A DNA stretch of 64,000 nucleotides from Vitellaria paradoxa (Eukaryota > Streptophyta > Magnoliopsida > Ericales > Sapotaceae): assembly GCA_019916065.1 (NCBI GenBank), contig CM034240.1:44032026-44096025 (forward strand), read 5' to 3'. A program made the translations under genes and the position numbers. Each line of letters begins with the position of its first letter. The stretch's first letter is position 1. The notes beneath the pieces are model-generated. The model ran no database searches. It had not been told where the DNA came from and saw nothing but the letters and a program-made list of their open reading frames with translations. Shown here piece by piece: positions 19,201-31,600 of this stretch.

Positions 19201-22200
19201 TGAGAAGTCTGGTGCTTTGTCCAACAAATAATCAGCTATTTGTGACCAGGTAGTATGGGCTATCTTAAATTTTTGAATCATAGATAAGTGGAACCGTGAC
19301 ATTCTGATGCCCTTGATTTCCCTAACTCAACATACCCTTTGGACTAAGGGCTTGTAATTTGTGGTTTGAATATATGATTTCTAGACTACGTTATTAGACT
19401 GGATTGCCCTTTTTAGGCCATGTTTTCTTGTTTGCTTCTGGAATTGTATGGGGCAGATACTGTGTGGCTGTTGATGTTTGATGGAGGTGACAGACCTATG
19501 CATAAAAGGGAGCAAACATGTGCAATGTGAACTGAAAAGTTAAAAAAAAAAAATGTTTTTCATTTCTAGTGTTCTGTATACAGATGGGTGAAGGATTTTC
19601 CTTTCGAATTGTTTGTTTATTAATTTTTGCAACTGCTAAAATTTGATATTGCATGTGTTTAGGGTTTGGGTAGGCACTCACCATGGGTTATTCATGCATT
19701 ATAACTGTTACATTATATAACATCACAATTTGGTATTTCGCTACTCTTTCGAAGTAGAGTTAGCTTCATTAGGTTTATATATATATATATATATATATAT
19801 TATTGAAGTTGTATATTTTCAAGCTCTACATATTGCTGGTTGGATCTAAAGGAAAATTCCTACCGTGCTCTAATTCTAACAAATTTTTCTTTATTTACAA
19901 GCATATTAGTTTGTGATGAAACCATGGGTTCGACTTTCGAGGGGGACTTGCTTGGTGCATTTTCTTTGTTTCATCTACGAAGAGTTATATAACTTATGAA
20001 GCAACTGCTTGATTGACTTTTTAGTTGTTTCAATTTTCAAATAACTCTTTTAAGATCTAACTTTTTAGTGTTTTTGAATGGTTTACAGTGCTTTGGATGG
20101 AGTTATTAACTTATGGCAACTTCAGTCCAAAGGGTATGTTTCAGATTTTGATCCAAATATTTGTTCTTGTAATTTGTTGTTCTTTAAAGAAAATTGTTCG
20201 TTTTGTATTATGCATAGGTTCTATTTGGTAGCCTGTGGATATATTAAACATTATGTAGTCTCATTGAGGGATTGTTCTTATTTGAGGCGTTTTGTGACTA
20301 TGCGATCACAATATGAAACTTGCTTCGTGGAGTAGTCTTGATCTTATATTCATGCTAGAAAATGGCGAATGCTGTAAATTTAATCATGGAAGAAGCCCCT
20401 ATCTCGTCTTAGTTTTTTTGACTTTTTTATGCAAACCATTTTGAGTGATATAAATGCCAAATGGTTACCAAAGGGTTATGTTTTGTCTGAAAAGGACCAT
20501 TGTTCATGAGTGTGCAACTATATATGGCACAAAGAGACAGGGCATGAAATCTAATCTTAGTTGTCAAACTCTCTCCTTGCTTACTACCCTTCATATTGAC
20601 GTAGATAGAGAAATAATATATCATTTGCTATGCCAATTCAATGGTATGAGCCTGAACAAATCCATGAGTTCTTTTTTTTTGGGGGGGGGGCACCAATACT
20701 ATTCTGTCTTACACACATGCCCTAATATATTCTTGTCTATCACTAAGTCATTTGCTGCGTCAATGCAATGTTGTGAGCCCAAACAAATCCATGATTTTTT
20801 TTTTTTTTGGTATCGCTTGCTTTGATACCGTTCTTGTGTAACACAAATGCTGTGATATATTATTGTCTAGTATGCATAATCGAGGGTTATATTACAATAC
20901 ATATATGTATTCATGAATATATCTTCTTTTAGAATAGGGCCTTGTTTACAATAGGGTTGCAATATTAAACAGGGCACGATACAAACGCGAAATTGACATG
21001 ATTTGATCTAATTTTGAAACAAATTAATTATTTAACATGTTCATTAATTTTTTTTAATGTTTGAGCATTAACATGAATAGGCATGATGGTGCGGCGAAAC
21101 GAATTCCCACCCCTTATTACACATTGGCTGCCTCAAATTATGAAAAATTTTACCTTGGCCCCTTAATGTCAAATTTCTGGGTCTGCCAGTCTCTGCATTC
21201 TTAGTCACATAATATGCCACCTTGGGCGGTGAATCACGCTGTAATACATGAATTTCCAAATTTGGGATGTAGAATCGCACTCATGCACGAAAAAGTTAAA
21301 GATTTATTTCTATGTTCAATGTTATTTTACACAAAACATTTCTGAAACTTATATTTATTAATATAAATATATATTTAAATATTTTTAAAAGACGCTCTGA
21401 CAGAGCCCTGCATTTTTCAAAATTTGATGTTCCTGTACTTTTGCTCTCGTTCCGCTCTGCTTCCGAATTATGTAACACTGTGTGTGTGTATGTGATGAAA
21501 GTGGTACGCCAAAACAAATAGAAGTGTCCATTTCATGGTGAATGTATTGGTGTGATTCTTGCTCAAAAACAGATCAAATGTGTTGAGTTATTGGCTTGTC
21601 TCAACCCAGTTGCGGTGCAAAACCACAAATTGGTCCAATGACTCTTCTCTTAGCCAGGAGACATGTCCACTGTTGCTCAGTGTTGCACTAAATGCTAAAC
21701 CAACTACCTTTCATACACGCTTGCAATGGGAGAGAAATAGTTATAAATAACTCCAGAATGTGTGTGGGTCTGTCGTATAAAGGCCTGCTCTCTTTCTGCA
21801 TTTTATTCTTCTACATGGCATGTGGATCCCATAACCCCATTTGAAAAGATATGACCAATAAGTAAGAATTTTGTCTCACCACTTTAAAGGCGATGCTCTT
21901 TTTTGCCTTTGAATTGGGGAGAGGGGGTGAGAGAGGATCTTCAGCCTGATACACAGTTCAACTTCCAAGCAAGTATTGAACCAACCCGTTCTATCATGTA
22001 TCCCTTTCAGAAATGCTATAAAAAAAACTTACTGATTTAATGTTTTGTGCTTATTGCCTTGAAATTGCAGATCAAATGCCACTCTTCTAGAAAAGATTAA
22101 AAGTTGCAGATTTAATGTTTTGTGGTTATTGCCTTGAAATTGCAGGTCAAGTGCCAATCTTCTAAGTAGTACTGATTCCGTATCCCCCAAACAGAGGAGA

Positions 22201-25200
22201 TGGCCTGAAGATACAGCATGGCACCCAGAAGGGAACAGCCTATTATCTGTGTACAGTGCTGACGGGGGGGACTCTCAGATATCCGTCCTGAATCTAAATA
22301 AAACAAAAGGGGTGAGTGTCATGGTAAAAAGATGTTGGTTTCTTGGAGGTTCATATGCTTGTGCCATCAAAACATTTCCATGCATGCAAGATGTGCTGTG
22401 AGAGCACCAAATTACTACTAGTCATTTGGAGTTGCATCATTTTTTTTTGGATAAATATGTGGTGTTACATCTTAGGGTATGTCATTTATGTATGTCTATA
22501 CATCTGGATTTATTTGAATAGAACTTGCTGATACTCAGTTGTCGGGTCTATACTTTTGCCATGTCCACTGGTGTTATAATAGATACTATGTCTGTTTTGT
22601 GCCAAATTGATTGAATATTGGTTGTTCTTGAACTGGTAAACTTTTAGGTTGTCAAGCATGAGAATGTATTCAAGTTCGATGGTGGCTACTTGGGGCAATG
22701 CTGAAAGTTAAGTTTGTGCCCCGGCCACCCATCCTGGCAGTCCACTCTTGCAATGCCAGTGCTAAACAATTGCCCTTTTTAGCTGTAAATAAGCCGTGCG
22801 TCAATCCTGAATCTCTTTTCGCCATTATGTATGGTGGTGATTTTTTGTTCTTATTTTGTCTCCATGCAAGATATCTGGCCTATTAGCTAATAGCTGCCCA
22901 GCATGTCAAAGGGTTTGGCTGTCGGTGATAACTTAACTACGTTTTTATTCTCCTTATCTTTTTTCTTTTGTTAAATATATCATCTATGACAATTGTCAGA
23001 ATTCATATTTGCCTCCATAATATCTACTGGTTTGCCACTCTCTTCCTTGAGCTGAAAAGTAGTTTATTTATGAACCATTCAGGTGTAGCATGCCACCCAA
23101 GTCTAAATTCTTCAAAAAATTCCCACAATAGCTGTCTTCTGCAGGGGGAAATAAGTTGCCATCAGTGCTGGTGGCTGACCTGATGTAACATTTTATTTGC
23201 AATTGAAGCTCAAATGCTATCTCGTTATTATTATTATTATTATTATTATTTTAATTTTTGATATGTAAAAGGAAAATTATTATTTATAGTGCCAAGGGGG
23301 CGTTACCCGAATGACAAACGGTACAAAATGAAACCCAGCCAACCAAACTATAATCTAAAACTCCATATGTTAAAACAAATTCCCAAACAAGCTATACAAG
23401 TCTAGGTCATTTTTTTTATTATATAACTTTCAGATGTCATTTTTTAATAATGCATTTAACTACACCAACTAGTGGTCGTAATTCTCAACCATGATAGTGT
23501 CATTTTTTATTGTCTCCCTCATTTTCTTGACTTTATTTTATTTTATTTTTCATGTACGCTTTATATGCTTCTTATTATTGACTATTATGTCAAAAAAATT
23601 ATAGAAGGAAAATAAAAAAGGAGATAAAGAAGAGAAATTGAAAAATATGAGTGTGAAAGCAAGTGCTTGTTTGATCGATCACCTTAAGGTAAAACTAAGT
23701 CATTTGAATGTTAACCTGGTTGTTTTTTAAATGCAGTAGTGACTGTCCTGTTGTGGTAACTCCAGGCTCTGGAATCTCTGTGTTAGTAATTTAAAAAAAT
23801 GGTTAAAAAATAAAATTCCATAACGAAAGGAGCTTCTTTGGTAAAATCCATTGAAAGATAGCGTAATTCTAATATAAATAGTAAAATTTTGTCCCTCTAA
23901 ATTTTGGGTTAGGGAAAATGCACACCTAACGTATATGCATCATCAATCATGTTTGGGTCCCATGCAGCCCCCACATTGATCAATGTTGCAAAAGCTTCAG
24001 TTGTGACTGCGTGACTGACACTAGCTGCATGACTGACATCAGCGGAAGTTTTAAGTTCAAACCTCATCACTAACCCAATAGGTAATAGTTCAAAAAACTC
24101 ATTCTGGCCACATGAGGGGACATTTGATAGAGTTACTCTGATAGAAATAATAAAATTCCCCCCCCCCCCCCCCTTCTAACTACTAGAGATTTTAGGAGAG
24201 ATGATAACAACTTAACAAAAACCATCCCATTGTAATTGGCAATACATCACATGGACAATCCTTCAAAGAAAGTTTACATTTCTACTTTATAAAAATAATA
24301 CTTATTAATAATACCAACTTTGAATGTCATGTGTTGACAGGGAACGCGTGTATGTTTCTTAGAGGACAAGCCGCATGTTAAGGGTATTATCAACAACATA
24401 GTTTTCATGCCATGGGAAACTGTCTGTTTTGTTACTGGTGGCAGTGATCATGCAGTAGTACTCTGGACTGAGAAAGGCGGAGAAAACCTGTGGAAACCAA
24501 AAGCATTACACAGAAGTATGCATTCATCTGCTGTAATGGGAGTTGCTGGGATGCAGCAGAAGCAGGTTGTATTGTCTGTTGGTGCGGACAAGAGAATTAT
24601 TGGTTATGATTTACTGACAGGAAGAGCAGACTATAAACATCAAATAGAAAGCAAATGCATGAGTGTTCTACCTAATCCATGTGACTTCAATCTATTCATG
24701 GTTCAGACCGGGTGAGTAGCATTATGTATCAATCAAGACCTTCCCTGTTATTTTCATTTATGCATCACTGATTATTACTGATTCCTGGATAATTTTTTCC
24801 ACGTATTTTAATAGCCCTCTTTGCTGTTGCCTGTATGCCACATCATTCGCTTTTTTTAGTTCATAAAGATATCTTCCACTTAATGTTGCCTTTAAATTAT
24901 TACTACTTTTACCTTGTTGGATGGTACAATGGCGGTTGAAGATATAATAAATGGGATAAGGAAAGATGGGGGGAAAAACATTGTAGTGCATATATATGAA
25001 CAATTAAACATGTATGCTAAAAGAACTTAAAGCTTGGTTTGCGAACTCATCTAGCAAGTAATTGATGACTTAATTCTTAAAATACACGTTGATGTGGTTG
25101 GTGCAGTTAAGGTCCAAACGCCAGTTTGTAAATGAAATTTGTGCATCTTTGCTTCATTTGTTTCAATGTTAAATGTTTTCCTGAAAGCTATTTTACTTGC

Positions 25201-27097
25201 CTTTTAAAACAACCATTTTACATTGAAATAATGAAAAATGAGTAAAATGTTTACATGGAAGCAAATGGAGCCTTCGAGTGTTGCATTTTCCTGTCAAAGT
25301 AATGCCATCCATCTCTTTGATTTTTCCCCCCTCTGCATTTGTTTGTTTTCTAACTAGTAATCTCAATTTTTTTTTTTTTTTTTTTGGCTGATAGTTCTCC
25401 TTTTGGAACTGCATGCATCCATTTGTTTGAATTAGCAAGTAACCAATTTCCTCCTCGTCACTACAATTCGAAATGAGGAACCTGCAATATAAAAAAAAAA
25501 ATACGGTTAATTTTGTGACAATCAGGGACAGAGCTAGAGGGAGGTTAGGGGTGGCCATGGCCCCCCTAATTTTTGAAAAATGTCATCTGTATATGTAAAT
25601 TTTTGACTAAAAAAATTTATATCATGGTTTTGGCCCTCTTAAAATTTTAAAAAATGGTTGATCATAGTAGAAAAATATCACCAGTGGTACATATAAATTT
25701 TTGGATTGAAAAAATTTAGGTTATGGGTCAATGTTCCTAAAATTTAATTATTTTTTTCTTAATCGTTATATATATATATATATTCCAAAAATTGAAAGCC
25801 CAACTGATTGTACCATGTGTATATGTATATTAATTTATTTTTATTTATTAAATATAATTTATAGTATTAGTTATAATTTTTTTTGGCCCCTCTAGACTCA
25901 AAATCCTGGCTTCATCCCTGGTGACAATATTAAATTATTTATCATTACCATAAATACGATTAATTCTGTGATATCCAACAGTAATTTAGACAGTTTTTTG
26001 GGTCAAAGCTCAGAACTTTCAGCTATATTTTAGATAAGCAAACAAATCAAATATTTAATATAATACTAGAATGCAAATTCTTTGAGCCATTATGAAATTC
26101 AAATTGTATCCATGACTGGTTTTAGGACTTCCTGAGTCGTTGAATGTAATCTAGATTACGTTAGCGTTGCGGAATGAACCTTTTTTTTTTTTTTTTTTTT
26201 TTTGTGACGGGGGAAATCACTCGCTAGGCCCTTCGGACCCACGGAGCTACAAACCCTCAGGGAGATTAGCGTGTTCCACCACCACGGTCACCCACTTAAT
26301 TATCTGGCTTGCTCAGGAAGGGATTCGAACTCGCGACCTGGATAGATCACCCAAGCCTTGAGCTCGACCCCTGCTTCACTTAACCAAGCTAGCGGTGGTG
26401 TTGCGGAATGAACTTGGTGGGTTCATGAGTCAAAATGGAATCCTTCAGAGCTCCGTGTTTCACAATAGCCGATAGCAGCAGATAAATTGATGGATCCCAC
26501 AAATATTGCAGCAATGTAGTTCATTGGCTCCTATTTGTACTTTGGATGAAATTTGTGGCCACCAATCAAAATATTATTGCACAATCTTATGCCCAAGCTA
26601 GAAGCTGGTGGCCAAGATGGGAAATCAATCCAATCATATGATGCGATTTTCTGTTCAATTGCAGTAATCATTATTTTTAAGTATGTTTAGTGTCTTTGTG
26701 AATGCAAAATATTTCCTTGTGGTTTCTAATCTCATTTTGTTGCTCTAAAGTTCTGCACAAATGCTGTCTCCCTTGCAGTACTCCAGAGAAGCAGCTTAGA
26801 TTGTTCGATATAAGATTGAGGCAGACAGAAATCCATGCATTCGGTTGGAAGCAAGAAAGCAGCGAGTCTCAGTCTGCTCTGATAAATCAGGCATGGTCCC
26901 CCGATGGATTATACCTTTCTTCTGGTTCAGCAGACCCCGCAATCCACATCTTTGATATCAGGTACAACGCTCGCAGACCTTCCCAAACTGTCAGAGCACA
27001 TCAGAAACGAGTTTTTAAAGCCGCTTGGCATCACGCTCTTCCTCTCCTCATCTCCATATCTTCTGATCTGAACATTGGATTACACAAGGTCACATGA
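16043..27097 (+). CDS. Plant WD40-repeat protein with N-terminal coiled coil
   Basis: Coding exons: 16043-16249, 18534-18936, 19093-19249, 20089-20133, 22146-22311, 24341-24711, 26779-27097. These sum to 1668 nt (555 codons plus stop), in frame throughout. The N-terminus has a basic patch (KKPK) and then a coiled coil across exons 1-2 (VEQLRHRLSYYKTQLDQAER). A Ser/Gln-rich linker ends at KRKF, and a beta-propeller region of WD-type repeats starts near residue 230. Repeat endings include SALDGVINLWQL, GGSDHAVVLWTE, VGADKRIIGYDL, SGSADPAIHIFDI and ISSDLNIGLHKV. The order matches a conserved single-copy-like land-plant WD40 protein whose function I cannot name; such propellers are usually protein-interaction platforms. 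An upstream in-frame ATG at 15968 would add 25 residues. I prefer 16043 because MSTPPALKKPK looks like a native start. Confidence 0.85.
16250..18533 (+). other. WD40 gene intron 1 (2.3 kb)
   Basis: Contains a candidate minus-strand solo LTR (16679-16925), a C homopolymer near 17226-17239, and otherwise AT-rich sequence. The open frame at 17948-18313 has no recognisable protein features. Confidence 0.65.
16679..16925 (-). mobile_element. Candidate solo LTR fragment
   Basis: It begins TGTTGGGGATCC on the + strand and ends near GGCACA, the TG...CA form of an LTR. Read on the minus strand it carries a TATA-like CTATAAAAGG. It also has the stretch TTTACGTAGTTTCGAC, similar to plant copia LTRs. 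No matching internal region or 5-bp target duplication was recognised. Confidence 0.4.
18534..18936 (+). CDS. WD40 protein exon 2 (coiled coil and linker)
   Basis: Encodes LDQAERRLEDSQSKLARLRG completing the coiled coil. A Ser/Gln/Lys-rich linker follows, ending GTKRKF with one extra base (phase 1). Acceptor GGTGTGCAG, donor TTTG/GTAAAA. Confidence 0.8.
19093..19249 (+). CDS. WD40 protein exon 3
   Basis: Encodes QKEHTELIPFIRSCSSP and CLISSQHKRKLRSLVLCPTN, the start of the propeller. It ends ACC AG in phase 2. Confidence 0.8.
19250..20088 (+). other. WD40 gene intron 3
   Basis: AT-rich with an AT microsatellite at about 19777-19801. No other features seen. Confidence 0.65.
20089..20133 (+). 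CDS. WD40 protein exon 4 (45 nt)
   Basis: Encodes ALDGVINLWQLQSK, the end of the first WD repeat, between TTTACAG and GGTATGTT. Both phases fit the neighbours. Confidence 0.8.
20134..22145 (+). other. WD40 gene intron 4 (2.0 kb)
   Basis: Non-coding. It contains two diverged copies of a roughly 130-bp segment (about 20625-20745 and 20756-20870) sharing AACAAATCCATGA and CAATG...TGAGCC. The first has a T-run followed by a G-run. The end of the intron carries the duplicated acceptor region (22034-22164). Confidence 0.65.
22034..22164 (+). repeat. 75-bp tandem duplication of the exon 5 acceptor region
   Basis: 22034-22089 and 22109-22164 match closely (ATTTAATGTTTTGTG, TTGCCTTGAAATTGCAG, then TCAA.TGCCA.TCTTCTA), offset by 75 bp. 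The downstream CAG at 22143-22145 gives the conserved frame. Using the upstream CAG would add 25 codons' worth of sequence that soon hits an in-frame TGA. Confidence 0.88.
22146..22311 (+). CDS. WD40 protein exon 5
   Basis: Encodes GSSANLLSSTDSVSPKQRRW and PEDTAWHPEGNSLLSVYSAD, ending LNLNKTKG before GTGAGT, phase 0. Confidence 0.82.
22312..24340 (+). other. WD40 gene intron 5 (2.0 kb)
   Basis: Contains a TTA microsatellite and LINE-tail-like sequence (23225-23410) and a 16-base C run near 24157-24173. No coding sequence recognised. Confidence 0.6.
23225..23410 (-). mobile_element. Possible L1-type LINE 3' end
   Basis: A (TTA)n tract is followed by sequence whose reverse complement reads like the 3' end and tail of plant L1 elements (GTACCGTTTGTCATTCGGG and GCCCCCTTGGCACTAT). 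Only a short truncated piece is present. Confidence 0.35.
24341..24711 (+). CDS. WD40 protein exon 6
   Basis: The largest propeller exon: FLEDKPHVKGIINNIVFMPW, TGGSDHAVVLWTEKGG, LHRSMHSSAVMGVAGM, LSVGADKRIIGYDL, ESKCMSVLPNPCDFNLFMVQ. Donor ACCGG/GTGAGT in phase 2. Confidence 0.88.
25523..25920. mobile_element. hAT-like non-autonomous element, perfect 8-bp TSD
   Basis: Ends are CAGGGACAGAGCTAG and, as the reverse complement of the right end, CAGGGATGAAGCCAG. The element is flanked on both sides by GTGACAAT (25515-25522 and 25921-25928). The CAGGG ends and 8-bp duplication are typical of hAT elements. It is 398 bp with no coding capacity. Confidence 0.82.
26180..26399 (-). mobile_element. tRNA-derived SINE, 14-bp TSD
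   Basis: A run of T at the left (the poly-A tail on the minus strand) is followed by 200 bp. Its reverse complement carries a pol III A-box-like TAGCTTGGTTAAG and a B box GAGTTCGAATCCC. Both sides are flanked by GTTGCGGAATGAAC (26166-26179 and 26400-26413). Confidence 0.85.
26779..27097 (+). CDS. WD40 protein exon 7
   Basis: Encodes TPEKQLRLFDIRLRQTEIHA, QAWSPDGLYLSSGSADPAIH and QKRVFKAAWHHALPLLISIS, ending NIGLHKVT-stop. The acceptor CTCCCTTGCAG leaves phase 2 to join exon 6. Confidence 0.88.
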
Positions 27098-27700
27098 AGT
27101 TATTTTGATCTCTCTTAAGTAGCAGTCTGCCTAGGGGGGTGGTTGGAGAGTTTTGTATCTTGCCATGATGAGGAACTGGGGATTTAGTTTTGTATCTTGC
27201 CATGATGAGGAACTGGGGTTTTGTTGGGGAGGAATTATTGCCTTGAGGATGAGCGAAAACGTACCGAAGGGATGCATTGTGGAGGAGAAATTTTAAGAGG
27301 GAATCGAGGAGTAACTGGGAATAAGATTGGTGATGGCTGTGGAGCTTTGCAATAACGATGAGCTATTGAACGTTAGCTAGAGGAGGTGGTTCTTGATAAG
27401 CCATTTGGAGAGCTTTGTTTCTTCCGATATGAAATATAAGAGAACCCAGAAGGTGTATGCAACTAGGAAATAATTGCATTTAAATTATTTGTGCATTTTT
27501 TAGCATACCACGTACGTTGAAATGTACTTTGTTGAGATTCATATTGTGAAATGCGAAATGAGAGGTGAAAGAGTGGTTCGTTGAAATGTACTTTGTTGAG
27601 ATTCATATTGTGAAATGCGAAATGAGAGGTGAAAGAGTGGTTCGCTTTGCATTAAGTTGGGCTTTCTTTGTGGAAAATAATAGGGATTTGGGGGACTGAC
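27098..27700 (+). other. WD40 gene 3' UTR with two tandem duplications
   Basis: A segment starting AGTTTTGTATCTTGCC occurs at 27149 and again at 27186. A 64-bp unit occurs twice without a change at 27515-27578 and 27579-27642. The transcript end is not known. Confidence 0.6.
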
Positions 27701-28491
27701 GTAGTTTTCGATATTAGTACGGGAATAGTGCTATCTGGGCCGTTGGATTAAAAGAATATAAATGTGTCTTAGCAATATTGTCCGGAGCTAATATTAAAAG
27801 TGATGCCAACCTCCTCTTTTTCAAAATATGATGTTTTGTCTAAAATTCTCTTCCCTTTATACTGTGACTATTGGGATATGCTCTGACCGTGGCTGAAAAG
27901 GCTGAGACTTTGTCATTAACTTGTCTCTATGGCCTGACATGAATGCAAAAATATGCCAATAATTGTTCATGGCAAACAGATAAGGCAGCACACTGAGCCT
28001 TCCCCTTTTTTCTATCCGTCTGTTTTTGAAACTTGACCGATTAAGGTTACTACGACTTTTGCCGAACGTGGAGTTCATGGAAGTACGTAGGAAAATTTGC
28101 TTCTTTTAATATGTAATAATTTTTATTGGTTTCTAAAACTTGTTAATCAAGGCCTATTTGGTATAATAACAAAAATCTCTTACTTTTAACTTTTTCCGCA
28201 AAAATTTACCAAACACAACTTTTCTTAGACACAGAATTACCAACTCTTTTCAACTTTTATCAAATTTCTTTAGATTTTTTAATTTTTCTTTAACCTTTGC
28301 AATTTTTTTTTGATGAAATATATAAAGGAGCATATGTCAACTTTTGACTAAAAGTTGTCAAAAATTAATAAAAATTTATCGGGCCTAAGTATAATAAAAA
28401 GTATGAGCCATAGGTATCTTCTGAATTATTTATACAATAAATATATTTTTAAAATATCATATAATTGATCGGAAGATTTACCAGAATCACC

Positions 28492-28529
<38 letters not shown>

Positions 28530-31500
28530 ATTATTATAATAATATAGACAAAAACATTGTATTATTGTTTATTTTCTTACGCTAAGAGGTCTATTTAAAC
28601 CATGTTCTAAGTTAGCTTTTATTATTATTATTATTATTTCCTTTTAAAAAAAGTTTTGCGTGTTTGGTTATATTATTTTTTAATTTTTTATAAATCAATT
28701 TTTTAGATAAAAAAACAAAGCTCAAAATCACAAAATATTTAATATTTTTTCATTTTTTAACAAGAAAATAAGACGTTTTAAATTTTTTATTCATTTTCTA
28801 AATATTCCTCATCCAATATATATAATCTCCAAGATATCTTGATTTAAAAAAATGGATAAATAGCATATTGAGCCTTCTTTTTTTCTTTTTTTTTTTTTGA
28901 TAAAATTTCACTTCAAAACCTAACTTTGTAATAGTAACAATTAAGGAATAAATATTTTAATTTATAATTTCAACCATACATAAACTTCTTTTAATAAATC
29001 TCTCATTGACTATCCACATAACTTATTTAAGACCCAAATATTTTAATTTGTTGAAACTTCAACCTTTTAATTAAGGGCCTACATAACCTTTTAACAGTAA
29101 CAATTAAGGAATAAATGTTTTAATTTCTTGCAATTTCAATTCTACATAAGCTTTCTTTGACAAATCTCTTATTGGATAGGTTACATGGTCATTTAAATTT
29201 TAAATTGAAAATATTAACATTACAATACATTAAGTCTTTGTTTGGGAGAATGGGACAGGAGAGGAGAGAGAGGGAAGTAAAGTAAATAACGAGAAGGGGA
29301 ATTGATGAGAATGGAGTTGATAATTTTTCCTTTGTTTGGAAGAGATGGGAAGAAGAGTGAAAAATATATGGTAAAAAATATAATCAAAAATACTATTATA
29401 CCATTTAAAATATATTTATTTAACATACACATTTGTGAAAATAATAAAAAATAGTAATAAAAAATAGGGAAATCACTTTTTATTTAGTTTTTAACACCAA
29501 TTTATCCCAAAATGGGGGTGAAAATTGGTTAGTAAATGTAAATAAGTCATTTCTATTTGGTTTCATCCACTTCAATTCACCTTCCCGCCGATAACGTAAA
29601 TATTTTCACATCTTCTTATTTGCTTATTATCATTCTCATTCACCCCCCTCTCAATCAGTGGCTAAAAATTTAGATCATTAATTATTACGATTAAAATTAT
29701 GAAGGCTTGCAAGCTATAATTTACTTTAAAAAATCTAAAAATAATTACGCTAATTTATTCAATAATTAAAATTTAAAAATTTGTAAAATTATGAGCCAGA
29801 AATTTATTTTAAAACAAATATATTTTAAATTTAAAAATCAATAATATTTAAAATAATAAATTAGATTCATAACATTATATTGGAACAAATAAGTTAATTG
29901 TAAAACTACGCCCATCGCTACTTTATCCCGCATAATTCACTACTCTGGGTGAGCATTGTTGATTTTTAAACAAGTGATAATATCTTACGGTTGTGATGGT
30001 TTTGGACGAAATATATCAGTGATTACTTGTAATTACTAGTACAAAATAGGCGAACGGTGATTGGTCTAAAAGAAAATAGTGGTGACGGTAGAATAAATCA
30101 TATGTTGAAAGAAAATAGATATCTTCTAAATTATAAAGTATTAATAAATTAATTATTTCTAAATTTATAAAAATATCGTCACTTATGGAAATATTTTATT
30201 AATTTTTGTGTAAAATAATTAATTTTATTTCTATGAATATCAAATAACTTATACACAAAGAATTAAATAAATTTAAAATTTTTAACAGCTTACCAAACAC
30301 TTAAGAAACGTTTGGTACATGGTAAAAATTTTGGAAGGTAAAAAATTATTAGGGTAATTGTTACCCTAGTAACAGTACTAGGTTAACAGGTTTATAGTAC
30401 TAACGTTCAAATTAAGAAAGTAAATATTAGTCGGTAATAATTATATTAGGTTTAAAAAGTTAAAAATTTTGATATGATAAAAGTTACTTGTGTTTGGAAT
30501 AATGGTAAGTTGAGTAAGGGTAAAAGTTTATATTTAATCTCAATAAATATTATAATAAAACAAGTCATCATCAAAAATTTTATTTTAATAATAATTAATT
30601 TTAATAAAAATATATATTATTAAATATAATTTTAAATAAAAATATAACAATAAAAAATAATTTTATCGTTGATTAATATTTGAATAGTAATTAATTTTAG
30701 CAATGAATAAATTTTTGTTAAAAATTATTTTTATTTTGATAAATTAATTAAATAAAACAAATTAGATTATTTAAATAAATAATTAAGTTTAATAAATTAT
30801 GTTATTACTATACATAATCTAGTAAATTATTATTTATGAGAAATAATCTTATTTAAAAAAATATTTTAAAAAATAATTGTTTTAATAAGTAATTATTATT
30901 TATCAAACATTAATTTTAATTTAAGAAAACAAATAATTTTAGTCATAAATTAATATTTCCATATTATTAATTTAATAAAATAAAATAAATTAATTTAATA
31001 ATAAATTATTATTTATTAAAAATATATTTTGATAAAATAACTAATTATTTTAATTTAATTAAATAAATTATTATTTTATAATATTTATTATAATTATTTA
31101 AGGAGAATGTTGTTTAAGATTTTACAGAGAATTAAATAAATATTTTACGGGATACTGAAAAAATAATAAAATTTTTTCATTACCCTCATTATCCACCTCT
31201 CTTCTAGAGTAAAAAATTACTCTCATTTAGGGTAATTGTTAATCAGGAATAATTGTTACTTTTGTTATCTCTAAAATAAACATCTTCTTAATATATGTGT
31301 TTAGAGTTGTATAAATTTGTAAAAGTTAGTGTCTCGTACTTTGTGCAGTGAGTAAAAAATTTAAATTTTACAGTTTCATAATTTGTGTTTGTAAAAATTT
31401 GTAGAATTTCATATTTTTTTTTGACTCCAACAGTGCCATCTATTTTCAAGACAAATTAAACACACAACATATTTTTAATTTTTACTTAGAAGTACCAAAC

Positions 31501-31600
31501 ATGCTCTAGCTGTAAGACATCAAAACAAATTAATTAATTAACAAACCAATTTCAGTGCTTCTATCCGTTTACAATTTTCTATGGCAAATTACAATATTAT
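27701..31600. other. AT-rich intergenic DNA between the WD40 and DCD genes
   Basis: Highly AT-rich with AT and TTA microsatellites (28499-28530, 28618-28638). There are several stretches starting like TIR elements (near 28150 and 30300), but their second ends are unclear. No genes recognised. Confidence 0.6.

Larger units (their letters stand above)
24712..26778 (+). other. WD40 gene intron 6 with hAT-like element and SINE
   Basis: Non-coding. It holds two insertions with clear target duplications (25523-25920 and 26180-26399). Open frames here fall in AT-rich or repeat sequence. Confidence 0.7.
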
